Shown one piece after another: positions 9,986 to 17,516 of a stretch of 64,000 bases of DNA. Source of the stretch: FEN-1219 sp035548835 (GTDB lineage: Bacteria > Pseudomonadota > Gammaproteobacteria > Steroidobacterales > Rariloculaceae); NCBI GenBank assembly GCA_035548835.1, contig DASZSB010000086.1:1-64000 (forward strand), written 5' to 3'. The notes under the pieces were generated by a model. That model ran no database searches. It worked only from the letters and a program-made list of their open reading frames with translations, and was not told the origin of the DNA. Every line of letters begins with the position of its first letter. The first letter of the stretch is position 1. A program made the translations under genes and the position numbers.

Positions 9986-11011
9986 TTACTTGCCGCCGGC
10001 CTTTTTGATGTCCTGGCGCGCCGCGCGCAGGATGTTCTCCATGCCGCGGTTGCCTTCGTGGCACGCGTACTCGTACAGCATGCCGTCGATCGGCACGAGC
10101 GGGATCTCGCCCGTCCACGGCGCGGTCCAGGCCGTGGGGTCGTCCACCGTGAAGCGGTACATCAGGACGCCGGGTGGCACGAGCGTGAAGCGCTCGGTGA
10201 CCTTCAGGTTCTCGTCCGCCGCCGCCATGCGGCCGAAGTGCTCGCCCTTGAAGTTCGTGGACTCGACGACCAGCGTGTCGCCCTCCCAGTGGCCGCGCGG
10301 ATCGCCGAACCACTGCCGCACGTTCTGCGGCAGATGCGCGCTGCCGTCGGTCGGAATGCGGCGTACCTGGTGCACCATCTCCGTGTTGATCGCGACCACG
10401 CCGTCGGCCTGCACGATCTGATAGTTGTTGTTGTAGGCCGACGGCAGCATCGGCACGACGGTGCCGAACGAGATGCAGCGCGTCATGAGGTCGAGCGCCT
10501 GCGGCTCGTCGGCCGGCGCCGGGATGCCGGCGTTCGACACGGCGCAGCCCGGCTTTTCGCAGCGCGCCTTCACGGCCTGAGCCTGCGCGGCCAGCGCGGC
10601 GCTGCGTGCAGCCGTCAGCGGCGGAATGCGCCCGTTCTTCGGCTCGATCACGATGGACGTGCGCAGGTTCGGCAGCAGCGTGGAGCCGCGGTCCCACCAG
10701 AACGCGTTGTACGCGCCGATCACGTCGCTGACGTCGTTCGAGCGCTTGTCCATGTTGCTGCGCTCGAGCGTCTGCTTGACGAAGGCCTTCGCCTCGTCCG
10801 CCGTGAAGAACTCCTTGTTCGCGAGCTCGGGCGGGCGCTCGAACGGCGTGATCGTCTTGTTCGTCCAGATGCCCGAAAGATCCGGGTGGCCGTCCGCGAG
10901 CCGCGGCATGGTCCACTTCTCGGCGGGCTTGGCGGGTGCCGCGGGCTGCGCGACGGCGGCGCCGGCGACGCAGAGGGCGATGACGGTGGCGGACAGGGTC
11001 GCACGAAGCAT
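9986..11011 (-). CDS. Exported protein of unknown function (PDLSGIW type)
   Basis: Secreted protein of 341 residues from the ATG at 11011. This start gives a clean signal peptide (MLRATLSATVIALCVAGAAVAQ); a longer frame to 11059 adds 16 polar residues. The mature N-terminus has the motif RLADGHPDLSGIWTNKT. Later segments include GHWEGDTLVVESTNFKGE and a C-terminal region ending in lysines. This type is common, usually as paralogous pairs, in proteobacterial and acidobacterial genomes and has no established function. The next gene upstream has the same motifs (NFSGIW, GHWEGNTLVVDV), so the two look like diverged paralogues in one operon. Confidence 0.8.
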   Translation of the reverse strand: MLRATLSATVIALCVAGAAVAQPAAPAKPAEKWTMPRLADGHPDLSGIWTNKTITPFERPPELANKEFFTADEAKAFVKQTLERSNMDKRSNDVSDVIGAYNAFWWDRGSTLLPNLRTSIVIEPKNGRIPPLTAARSAALAAQAQAVKARCEKPGCAVSNAGIPAPADEPQALDLMTRCISFGTVVPMLPSAYNNNYQIVQADGVVAINTEMVHQVRRIPTDGSAHLPQNVRQWFGDPRGHWEGDTLVVESTNFKGEHFGRMAAADENLKVTERFTLVPPGVLMYRFTVDDPTAWTAPWTGEIPLVPIDGMLYEYACHEGNRGMENILRAARQDIKKAGGK

Positions 11012-11039
11012 ACGAGCTCCTCGCGTGATGCCCGGCCGG

Positions 11040-11825
11040 CTAGCGGCCGACGTGGTCATAGAGAAAGTGCTCGGTGAACGGAATGCACTTGAGTTCCATC
11101 AGCTGCGCGCCCTCGCCGACGTGGCGATACAGCGGCATGCGGATGGTCCATGGCTTCGAGAACACCTGCGGGTCCTCGATCGTGGCCTCGTACATGAGCA
11201 CGTCGGGCGAGCGCAGCGTGTAGCGCTCGACGACGTGCAGCGCGTCGCTGTGGTAGTTGCCCGAGCGGTCGAGCCACGTGTCGGCGTTCTGCGCCGTCAC
11301 GTCGACGACCAGCGTGTTGCCTTCCCAGTGGCCGACGCTCCAGCCCATCCAGCTGTCGGCGGGCGCGGGTCCCGGGTCCTGCATGTGGATCAGGCGCACG
11401 GCGTCGGCGAACTCGTAGGAGATCATGATCTTGTCGGTGCCCTGCACGATCTGGAACGGATACGGCAGGTAGTTGGCGCGCGGCACACCCGGCATGTAGC
11501 ACCTGGCCTCGGGGTCGGCCGTCCAGCGTTGCTCGCGGTTCTTCTTGCGCTGGGCGAGTGCGGCCGGCAGGTACGGAATCTGGCCGCCGACCACGACGCC
11601 GGGGCCCGGCGGCACCACGAGCAGCGCGCCGAGCTCAGGCTTCGGGCCGGCCTCGGCCGCGTGTGCCTCGAGGTCCCAGTTGGCCGTGTTCGCGGCTTGC
11701 CAGATGCCGCTGAAGTTCGGCGTCTTGCCTTTGGGCTGCGCGAAGACCGGTGTGGCCAGCAGCACGCTGGCGCCGATCGCGAGAATGGCCGACACGCGTC
11801 GCGACACGAAGCTTCCCCCCGTCAT
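11040..11825 (-). CDS. Exported protein of unknown function, paralogue of its downstream neighbour
   Basis: A 261-residue exported protein with signal peptide ending near ATPVFAQ (about residue 29). The mature part starts KGKTPNFSGIWQAANT. It shares with the following gene the order SGIW, a central Cys/Pro segment, GHWEGNTLVVDVTA, a Y/RYTLRSPDVLMYEATIEDP block and a closing short acidic/aromatic part. It starts 7 bases after the DUF6152 gene ends, so transcription in one unit is likely. The function of the family is unknown. The beta-rich conserved blocks suggest a periplasmic beta-barrel or lipocalin-like fold, which is inference. Confidence 0.8.
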   Translation of the reverse strand: MTGGSFVSRRVSAILAIGASVLLATPVFAQPKGKTPNFSGIWQAANTANWDLEAHAAEAGPKPELGALLVVPPGPGVVVGGQIPYLPAALAQRKKNREQRWTADPEARCYMPGVPRANYLPYPFQIVQGTDKIMISYEFADAVRLIHMQDPGPAPADSWMGWSVGHWEGNTLVVDVTAQNADTWLDRSGNYHSDALHVVERYTLRSPDVLMYEATIEDPQVFSKPWTIRMPLYRHVGEGAQLMELKCIPFTEHFLYDHVGR

Positions 11826-11832
11826 GGTGCGA

Positions 11833-12228
11833 TTACTGCGGAGGGGCCGAGCCGCCGAGGAACAGCTTGTTGCCGTTCGGCAGCGTGACGTCGCGGCCGT
11901 TGGCGCGCATGGCGCCGTCGCGGGCGCGATAGCCGTCGACGATGATCTCCGTGCCTACGCTAAGCGAGTTCTTGTTCAGTCCCATGCGGAACAGCGTGTT
12001 CGCGGTGCCGCCTTCGACGGCCCACTCCTCCACGGTGCCGTCGTCCTTCTTCACGTTGATGTGGATCCACGAATGCGGGTTCATGAATTCCACTTTCGTG
12101 ACGACGCCGCGCAGCTTGATCGGCTGGTTCAGGTCGAACTCCGCGGCGAACGAATGGTGCGCGGCCGCGGGCAGTGCCGCGACGAGCGCGGCGAGCGCGA
12201 AGGCGAAGGGCAGGAGGGCACGGTGCAT
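11833..12228 (-). CDS. DUF6152 family periplasmic protein
   Basis: Small secreted protein of 131 residues. The signal peptide ends ALPAAAHHS (about residue 23), so the mature protein begins with a His pair and HHSFAAEFD. The body (LRGVVTKVEFMNPHSWIHINVK) is a compact OB-like beta domain characteristic of DUF6152. The domain has no defined function and commonly lies beside PDLSGIW proteins, as here. Its start codon lies 1 base after the lipocalin-like gene's stop, implying coupled translation. The N-terminal HH and the NPHSWIH segment could bind metal, but there is no direct evidence. Confidence 0.82.
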   Translation of the reverse strand: MHRALLPFAFALAALVAALPAAAHHSFAAEFDLNQPIKLRGVVTKVEFMNPHSWIHINVKKDDGTVEEWAVEGGTANTLFRMGLNKNSLSVGTEIIVDGYRARDGAMRANGRDVTLPNGNKLFLGGSAPPQ

Positions 12229-12229
12229 G

Positions 12230-12757
12230 TCAGTGACTCTCTGAGCTTACGGGTGCTGCCGACGGAGCCGGGCCCTGCGGCAGCCGCTCCCACACCAGCG
12301 GGTTGTCGAAACCTGCGTTCAAGCTTATCAACAAGTTCTGACCGTCGAAACGATACCAGCGGATGAAATCGTCGCCGATCCAGGCCGGGTTCGACGCCGC
12401 CTGCACGTGGTGGATGACCCGGCCGGTCGGCTCGTCGACGGTGTACGTGCCGTAGTAGGCGATCACGCCGCGCATCGTGTCGCGGACCTGCTCGGGCGTC
12501 GATTTCTGATCGACGGGTCTTCTATTCGGCGGGAAGATCATGGCCCACATGCGGTTGCCGGCGTCGTACTCGATGCGCCCGATCGGCTCCGCGCCGTGGG
12601 CCGTATAGCGGATCAGGCGGTACACGCCGATCAGCCGTTCCTGTGCGGTTTGAGCTCCGGCCGCTAGCGGTGCAACCAGGAGCGCGGCCGAGAGCGCGAG
12701 CAGGGTTGCCGGCCGGCGCACGGCCGCCGGCCGCGGTGCAGCGGGGGTGTATGGCAT
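12230..12757 (-). CDS. Exported lipocalin-like domain protein
   Basis: Probable first gene of the minus-strand cluster ending at 9199. From the ATG at 12757 the product is 175 residues with a signal peptide (residues about 1-36, ending AAGAQ). The mature sequence QERLIGVYRLIRYT, then GRIEYDAGNRMWAMIF, PEQVRDTMRGVIAYYGTYTVDEPTGRVIHHVQ and the closing R/L-WERL match lipocalin-like (Lipocalin_5) proteins. An open frame continues upstream to 13114 but runs through the divergent thioredoxin gene and is not coding. Ligand unknown. Confidence 0.82.
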   Translation of the reverse strand: MPYTPAAPRPAAVRRPATLLALSAALLVAPLAAGAQTAQERLIGVYRLIRYTAHGAEPIGRIEYDAGNRMWAMIFPPNRRPVDQKSTPEQVRDTMRGVIAYYGTYTVDEPTGRVIHHVQAASNPAWIGDDFIRWYRFDGQNLLISLNAGFDNPLVWERLPQGPAPSAAPVSSESH

Positions 12758-12843
12758 GTCGTGGCCTCGAGTGGAGTCGCCGACACAGTGTGCCCGCGGC
12801 GTTGCGGCACGCAAGGCCGGGTACGCCGGGCGGCGGCCGCGGC

Positions 12844-12849
12844 TATACT
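12844..12849 (+). promoter_or_regulatory. Probable -10 box for the thioredoxin-like gene
   Basis: TATACT, preceded by GGC, lies 30 bases before the ATG at 12879 and in the divergent gap with the lipocalin-like gene. No good -35 box is visible 16-18 bases upstream, so it may depend on an extended -10 or an activator. Confidence 0.45.
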
Positions 12850-12878
12850 CTGAGGCCGTTCGTTCTGGGGATCCATCG

Positions 12879-13412
12879 ATGCTGGCAACGAAGCAAAGAA
12901 TCGTGTGGCTCGTGACCGCGACCCTCGCGGTGGCGCTGGCCGGACCGCTCGCCGCCGTCGAGCAGGGCGACATGGCGCCGCCGTGGACGGCGCGCGACTT
13001 CGCCGGGCACACGGTCGATTTCCCGGCCGTCGCACAGGGCAAGCCCGCGGTCGTGGTGTTCTGGGCCACGTGGTGCCCGTACTGCAAGGCGTTCATGCCG
13101 TACCTCAAGAACATCGAGGCCGACTACGCGAAGCACGGCGTGAAGGTCGTGGTCATCGACGCGAAGGAAGACGGCCGCGGCGATCCACGTGCGTACGTGC
13201 AGAGCCTCGGCTTCGCGCCGGTCGCCATCGCCAACGGCGACGAGATCGCGAAGGCCTACGGCATCCAGTACATCCCGGGGCTCCTGATCGTCGACGGCAA
13301 GGGCAAGGTGGCGTATCGGCGGCCGTGGACCGATCTGCCGGCCGGCAAGACCGTGGCCGAGCTTTGGGACGGCCAGGTGCGCACCGCGCTCGACACGCTG
13401 GTCCGCAGGTGA
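12879..13412 (+). CDS. TlpA-like periplasmic thioredoxin
   Basis: Exported thiol-disulfide oxidoreductase of 177 residues. The signal peptide covers about residues 1-26. A TlpA/AhpC-TSA type thioredoxin fold follows, with active site WCPYC (in FWATWCPYCKAFMPYL, about residues 60-75) and the cis-Pro segment YGIQYIPGLLIVDGKGKV. Such proteins reduce or resolve disulfides in periplasmic partners, often in cytochrome c maturation. The stop codon overlaps the start of the downstream SDR gene (TGATG), so the two are probably translated together. This is an unusual pairing, because no cytochrome-maturation gene is nearby. Confidence 0.85.
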   Translation: MLATKQRIVWLVTATLAVALAGPLAAVEQGDMAPPWTARDFAGHTVDFPAVAQGKPAVVVFWATWCPYCKAFMPYLKNIEADYAKHGVKVVVIDAKEDGRGDPRAYVQSLGFAPVAIANGDEIAKAYGIQYIPGLLIVDGKGKVAYRRPWTDLPAGKTVAELWDGQVRTALDTLVRR

Positions 13413-14362
13413 TGGACCGGCGGCAGTTCATGGGTCACGGCGCGCTGCTCGCGCTCGCGGCTTACGCGGGACGCGCCGGTGCGCAGGACGTGCCGCGCAG
13501 CTCGTTTGCCGCCGGCGCCACCGCGGAGGAAGTCACGGCCGGCATCGACCTTGCCGGCAAGACCATCGTCGTGACCGGCTGCAACTCCGGCATCGGCCTC
13601 GAGACGATGCGCGTGCTCGCGTTGCGCGGCGCGCACGTGATTGGCACGGCGCGCACGCTCGAGCGCGGGCGCGAAGCTTGCGCAGGCGTCCAGGGCAAGG
13701 CCACGCCGGTGGTGCTCGAGCTCAGCGATTTCGATTCCGTGGTGGCGTGCGCGAACGAGATCCGCGCGCTGAACGTGCCCGTCGACGCGCTCGTCTGCAA
13801 CGCCGGCGTGCTGCTGACGGAGCTCGAGCAGGTGCGCGGGCTCGAGATGCAGTTCGTCGTGAACCATCTCGGGCACTTCATCTTCGTGAGCCGCCTGCTC
13901 GAGCGCGTGACGGCAGCGCCGCAGGGCCGCGTCGTCGTCGTCGGCAGCATCGCGCACCGGCAGGTGCCGCCGGGCGGCATCCAGTTCGACAATCTCTCGG
14001 GCAGGGGCTGGGAACGGCAGGCCTACGGCCACTCGAAGCTCGCGAACGGCCTGTTCTCGCTCGAGCTCTCGAAGCGCCTGGCCGGCACGCGTGCGACGTC
14101 GAACTCGTTGCATCCGGGCGTCGTGGCCACGAACATCATGCGCAACACGAATTTTCGCGGCGGCGGCATGAACTGGGAGACGCCGGCGCAGGGGGCCGCC
14201 ACGAGTTGCTACCTCGCGAGCAACCCGAAGCTCGCGCGCGTGACGGGTCAGTACTTCGCCGACTGCAACCCGGCCGAGCAGAGCGACTACCAGAAGGATC
14301 CCGCCATGGCCGCGAAGCTGTGGAAGGTGTCCGAGGATCTCACGCGGCCATATCTCGCCTGA
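13412..14362 (+). CDS. Tat-exported short-chain dehydrogenase/reductase
   Basis: SDR oxidoreductase of 316 residues. The N-terminus MDRRQFMGHGALLALAAY is a twin-arginine signal, cleaved near GRAGAQ. The Rossmann domain then has TGCNSGIG (cofactor loop, about residues 55-62), NAG (about 131-133), a catalytic Ser in VVGSIAH and YGHSK (about 206-210), all intact. It resembles retinol-dehydrogenase-like or WW-oxidoreductase-like SDRs. The puzzle is export: SDRs need NAD(P), and Tat substrates usually carry bound cofactor across the membrane. Start chosen from the TGATG overlap with the thioredoxin gene. Confidence 0.85.
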   Translation: MDRRQFMGHGALLALAAYAGRAGAQDVPRSSFAAGATAEEVTAGIDLAGKTIVVTGCNSGIGLETMRVLALRGAHVIGTARTLERGREACAGVQGKATPVVLELSDFDSVVACANEIRALNVPVDALVCNAGVLLTELEQVRGLEMQFVVNHLGHFIFVSRLLERVTAAPQGRVVVVGSIAHRQVPPGGIQFDNLSGRGWERQAYGHSKLANGLFSLELSKRLAGTRATSNSLHPGVVATNIMRNTNFRGGGMNWETPAQGAATSCYLASNPKLARVTGQYFADCNPAEQSDYQKDPAMAAKLWKVSEDLTRPYLA

Positions 14363-14509
14363 CGGCACGCGTCGGGCTGCAGCCCGCTGCGCCCGCGCGG
14401 CCGACTCATCGCGCACCTCGCCGATCGCTCCCGCGTCCAGCGCCGCGGTTGCGGGGAGCGCTTGAACATAATCGCCGCGCGGCGCAGGCCTCCCGACTGC
14501 GTCGAGCGC

Positions 14510-14539
14510 TTGCCAGTCAGCGGGCGTTGATCGCATATT
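14510..14539 (+). promoter_or_regulatory. Possible sigma-70 promoter for the zinc-ribbon membrane gene
   Basis: TTGCCA (14510-14515) and CATATT (14534-14539) are separated by 18 bases in an AT-richer patch, about 75 bases before the ATG at 14616. The gap 14363-14615 otherwise holds only a short CCGAC/GGTCGG hairpin. Confidence 0.35.
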
Positions 14540-14615
14540 TAAGCGCCGTCGTCCGACTCTCGAGGTCGGAACGAAGAACAACAACAAGAGCGCGCTCCTC
14601 GGGGGGGAAGGAAAC

Positions 14616-15398
14616 ATGAAGACGTGTCCGGATTGCGCCGAGTCCGTTCAGGACGAAGCGCGCAAGTGTCGGTATTGCGGATACCGGTTCGACGGGGCAG
14701 GCAGTGCGTCGACCTCGATCTCGGCCAAGGACGAGCAGGCGTCGCCGGACGGCAAGACGAGCGCGAAGCCGCCGGCGCGCCGCAAGCGAAGGTCATCGTC
14801 CGGGCGAGGTGCGGGGCAGCCGGCGGTCGTGTCGTCCACGCCCGAGACGGCGGCGCGAGCCGGTTCCAATGGTCCGTTCCTGCTGATCGCCATCGGCGGG
14901 CTGATCGTCGCGATCGGCGGCGCGATCCTGGTCGCCGCGAACGCCGTCGATGTCGGCTACTGGGGGTACGCCGTGGATGCGCTGATCTTCGGCGGGCTGT
15001 TTCTCGCGGCAGGCTGGGGCACGTTGCTCCGGCGCGGGGAGGCGGAGTTCTGGCCGTTGATCGGCAGCCTCGTACTGACCGCTGCTGGCGTCGCCAGCAC
15101 CGTGTTCTTGCTCAACGATGACGAGTTCAGCCTTTTTCTTGCCGTGATGATCGGCAACTTGGGTCTCGCGGCTTGCGCCATGATGCACCTGGAAGCGCTC
15201 GATCTCGAAGGCATGGACGGCACTCGTCTCGCCGCGATGTTGGCCGCTGGCGGGTTCGTGGTGGCGATCGTGTCGTCCTCCAGGCAATTTCCCGAGGCGT
15301 TCACGGTTCTCGGCTTGTGGGTGGGCACGATCGGAACGATCGTCTTCGGCGGTGCGCTCGCGGTCAGCGCGGGGATGCGCGGGCTCGAGCGGGCCTAG
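14616..15398 (+). CDS. Zinc-ribbon polytopic membrane protein
   Basis: A 260-residue protein with an N-terminal double-CxxC zinc ribbon (CPDC at 4-7, CRYC at 18-21; MKTCPDCAESVQDEARKCRY). A low-complexity Lys/Arg/Ser linker follows (about 30-75), then six or seven hydrophobic helices (about 85-260). Proteins with this layout are widespread but uncharacterised. The ribbon suggests a cytoplasmic interaction module tethered to the membrane. A strong AGGAA-type ribosome site (GGGGAAGGAAAC) precedes the ATG. The DUF4344 gene follows after 12 bases, so co-transcription is likely. Confidence 0.78.
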   Translation: MKTCPDCAESVQDEARKCRYCGYRFDGAGSASTSISAKDEQASPDGKTSAKPPARRKRRSSSGRGAGQPAVVSSTPETAARAGSNGPFLLIAIGGLIVAIGGAILVAANAVDVGYWGYAVDALIFGGLFLAAGWGTLLRRGEAEFWPLIGSLVLTAAGVASTVFLLNDDEFSLFLAVMIGNLGLAACAMMHLEALDLEGMDGTRLAAMLAAGGFVVAIVSSSRQFPEAFTVLGLWVGTIGTIVFGGALAVSAGMRGLERA

Positions 15399-15410
15399 GC
15401 GCCGCGAGGC

Positions 15411-16361
15411 ATGGCACCCCTGTTGCTCGACAACGAGCGAGGTGTGGGCCTCCCGCTGGCCTGGGTTGTCGCCGCCGTCCTGATCGCCGTCGTTCTGGCC
15501 GCACCGCAGCGCGGCATGGGGCAGGTCGTGCCCGCGAAGCCGTTCTCGCTGGATGACAGCCGGTACTTGCCGCGGAGTGCACCGGCCTCCGAGCCCATGA
15601 CGCCGCGCATGATCGACGCGGTGGGCCGCACCGGAGGGCGCCGCGCGGAATCCGTGTACGGCCCGGGCTGCGACGCGCGCGCCGTCGCGGCGTTCTTCGG
15701 GCCCGATCTCCTGCCCGCCGAGTTCGTCGTGGTGCCCGGATCGAGCTTCCTGGCCCGCCCGCAGAGCGCTGCCGACAAAGCCGCAGCGATCGCGTTCGAG
15801 CTCAAGCTGATCCTGAACCATCTGCAAGGCAACGGCGACGCCGTGGCCGGGCGGCACCACCTGTGCGTGGGCATCTATGACTTCGGCGAAGAGATCAATG
15901 CCATGGCACAGAGCGAGGGCTACGTCATGGTGGATCCGCGGCTCATCACGATTCTCACGCGTGAAGGCGGCGGTCTGCTCATATCGACTTTCGAGAAATT
16001 CGTGTACTACCACGAGCTTGCCCACGCCTTGCAGTACTGGAACCCGGCGCTGATGTTTCACGATGCAACCGCCCGCCGCAGCGAGTTGGTCGCGGACTGC
16101 GTGGCCGGCGCATTGCTCGCGTCGACGGATTCCAGCGACTTCCTGCGCACCTTCGAGCAGGAGAGGTTCGTGCGGCAGGCCGCAGCCGTCGGCGATTGGG
16201 ACGTTTTTTCCACGGATCATCACGGGATCCCCGCCGAGCGGGCCAACGCCGTGCGGACAGGGGCGGGCATCGCGGCGACACGGGCCGCACAGGCCGGGGG
16301 GTCAACGCGCGGCATCACGTCCGAGTGGTTGCTGCAGCGCTGCAACGAAGCCGAGCGTTAG
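15411..16361 (+). CDS. DUF4344 family zinc metallopeptidase
   Basis: Probable secreted or membrane-anchored metallopeptidase, 316 residues. An N-terminal hydrophobic stretch (about 12-30) serves as signal or anchor. The zincin motif HELAH occurs in VYYHELAHALQYWNP (about residues 199-213), and a downstream acidic block RRSELVADCVAGALL supplies a plausible third ligand (Glu/Asp). Length and motif spacing match DUF4344 proteins, whose substrates are unknown. It follows the zinc-ribbon membrane protein by 12 bases and converges on the lipoprotein gene. Confidence 0.82.
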   Translation: MAPLLLDNERGVGLPLAWVVAAVLIAVVLAAPQRGMGQVVPAKPFSLDDSRYLPRSAPASEPMTPRMIDAVGRTGGRRAESVYGPGCDARAVAAFFGPDLLPAEFVVVPGSSFLARPQSAADKAAAIAFELKLILNHLQGNGDAVAGRHHLCVGIYDFGEEINAMAQSEGYVMVDPRLITILTREGGGLLISTFEKFVYYHELAHALQYWNPALMFHDATARRSELVADCVAGALLASTDSSDFLRTFEQERFVRQAAAVGDWDVFSTDHHGIPAERANAVRTGAGIAATRAAQAGGSTRGITSEWLLQRCNEAER

Positions 16362-16437
16362 CCGGGCTCGACCGGGCCGCGGGCGATGACGCCTGGCGGC
16401 AGCGAAGCGCCGCTGCACGTGAGCGCGGCGACGCCGG

Positions 16438-17199
16438 TCAAGCGCCCGGCAGCAGATGCGACGCGCTGAATTTCCTCGGGTCGGCGAGAATCTCCCAGAT
16501 CGCGGTGCGCGATCGGTCGATGTCGCGAGCGAGTGGCGGATCTGCGTCCTCGAGCAGCGAATGCAGCCGGAGGAACAACAGGTCGTACGAGCGGCGCAGC
16601 TCGGCGAGCGTCGCCGTTCCGTGCTGCGCGTGGTATGCGCGGAACCCCTCGAGCAGATCCTCCGACTGGGTCTTGACGGCGACCTTGGTCAGCAGGCCGA
16701 TCGCCTTCGTCTGTCGGAGGCGCGCGACGAGCGCAGCGAAGTCCAGCGTCTCGGCGGACGGGACCGATGCAACCGCGGACGGAACGGGATCGCGCGCGAT
16801 TGCAGGTCCCTGAACGCCGGACGCGCCGGCCCGCAAACCGCCGGCCGGATACGACGAAGCGCCGGCCCTCGCGGCCGCCGGTGCCGCGCGATCCGTCGCC
16901 GATGGCAGCGCGGCAACCGCCGCCGCATCGCCCTGCGATGGCGCGGACTGCGAACCCGATGACGCCGCAGACGCGGCGCCCGGCGCCTCGGCAGGATCAG
17001 GCGCGAGCGGCCCCGAAGAATCCGGACTCGTGGCTTCGGGCGGGCGCTCGGCAGAGGGTGTAGTGGCGGCCGCGGCAGGCCGGGGCTCGCCGCCGGTCAC
17101 CGCTGCCGGCCCGCGCCCGTTCTCGATCTCGCCGCAGCCCGCGGCCGCGAGGCATGACAGCGCGACGAGGACGCCCATTGCGTTCGCGCGGCCGTTCAC
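16438..17199 (-). CDS. Ala/Pro-rich lipoprotein of unknown function
   Basis: A GTG start at 17199 gives 253 residues and the lipoprotein signal VNGRANAMGVLVALSCLAAAGC with Cys22; the internal ATG at 17178 would lose the basic N-region. After the Cys comes a roughly 130-residue Ala/Pro/Ser low-complexity linker. A small helical C-terminal domain follows (ETLDFAALVARLRQTKAIGLLTKVAVK and onward), in which a Lys/Gln-rich helix pair precedes RSYDLLFLRLHSLLEDAD. It looks like an envelope lipoprotein with a flexible tether. I do not recognise the C-terminal domain. The start lies just upstream of the structured interval 17216-17393 on the other strand. Confidence 0.68.
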   Translation of the reverse strand: MNGRANAMGVLVALSCLAAAGCGEIENGRGPAAVTGGEPRPAAAATTPSAERPPEATSPDSSGPLAPDPAEAPGAASAASSGSQSAPSQGDAAAVAALPSATDRAAPAAARAGASSYPAGGLRAGASGVQGPAIARDPVPSAVASVPSAETLDFAALVARLRQTKAIGLLTKVAVKTQSEDLLEGFRAYHAQHGTATLAELRRSYDLLFLRLHSLLEDADPPLARDIDRSRTAIWEILADPRKFSASHLLPGA

Positions 17200-17215
17200 T
17201 TGCGGTGTTCCTGTG

Positions 17216-17232
17216 CTGGCACGAATCAAGCT
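17216..17232 (+). promoter_or_regulatory. Sigma-54-like -24/-12 promoter
   Basis: CTGGCACGAATCAAGCT has the invariant GG (17218-17219) and GC (17230-17231) exactly 10 bases apart, with a full TGGCACG -24 element. The -12 element is AAGCT rather than TTGCT. Predicted +1 is 17243, the first base of the long stem. The first 12 bases are identical to the site at 37473. Confidence 0.5.
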
Positions 17233-17242
17233 CCGAGATCGA

Positions 17243-17393
17243 GCAGGCGTCCCGAGGGCGCCAACGTTGAGGCTATTTCCGCACGGACCGCCTGAATACA
17301 GACTGAACGGCTCGGGGGTCGTTCGAGGCTCGAGCGCTGAACACGCGGTCCGTGGCCGAGCGCGTGTCCGCACGCGGCCGCTCGGACGCCTGC
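17243..17393 (+). ncRNA. Candidate structured small RNA A
   Basis: The 151-base segment can fold on itself from end to end. GCAGGCGTCC (17243-17252) pairs with GGACGCCTGC (17384-17393), extended by 3 bp (17254-17256 with 17381-17383) across one bulged C. Nested inside, CACGGACCGC (17282-17291) pairs perfectly with GCGGTCCGTG (17345-17354). Hairpins CGCGTG-TCCG-CACGCG (17361-17376) and GCTCG/CGAGC (17310-17335) fill the rest. The layout of closing stem, open bubble with a small 3'-side hairpin, then apical stem also resembles 6S RNA. Its 5' end coincides with the +1 predicted from the sigma-54-like site. No U-rich terminator is visible, so the true 3' end is unknown. Confidence 0.45.
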
Positions 17394-17401
17394 CGCCACC
17401 G

Positions 17402-17429
17402 TTGTCGCCGCGGGGTCTGGTGATAACAT
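17402..17429 (+). promoter_or_regulatory. Probable sigma-70 promoter for the aldo/keto reductase
   Basis: TTGTCG (17402-17407) and TAACAT (17424-17429) are spaced by 16 bases, about 87 bases before the ATG at 17517. Confidence 0.45.
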
Positions 17430-17516
17430 CCCGCGAACCGTCCGGCGCTCGCTGCGAGCCGGCGAACTTCATGCCTTTCGCAACGAATCTGCCTGAACCG
17501 ACAAAGGGATCTTGAA

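Larger units (their letters stand above)
17200..17516. other. Long intergenic region, lipoprotein gene to aldo/keto reductase
   Basis: The 317-base divergent gap contains, on the plus strand, a sigma-54-like site (17216-17232), a heavily self-complementary segment (17243-17393) and a sigma-70-like promoter (17402-17429) before the aldo/keto reductase. I see no credible protein-coding frame. The minus-strand promoter for the lipoprotein gene is not obvious. Confidence 0.6.

Noticed and set aside
14363..14615. Hidden gene or structured RNA between the SDR and zinc-ribbon genes
   Set aside because: Only a 5-bp hairpin and a weak promoter are visible; no long pairing.
17243..17393. Insertion-sequence ends or a mobile-element repeat
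   Set aside because: The inverted arms lie 150 bases apart with nested stems, no transposase and no target duplication, which fits an RNA fold better.
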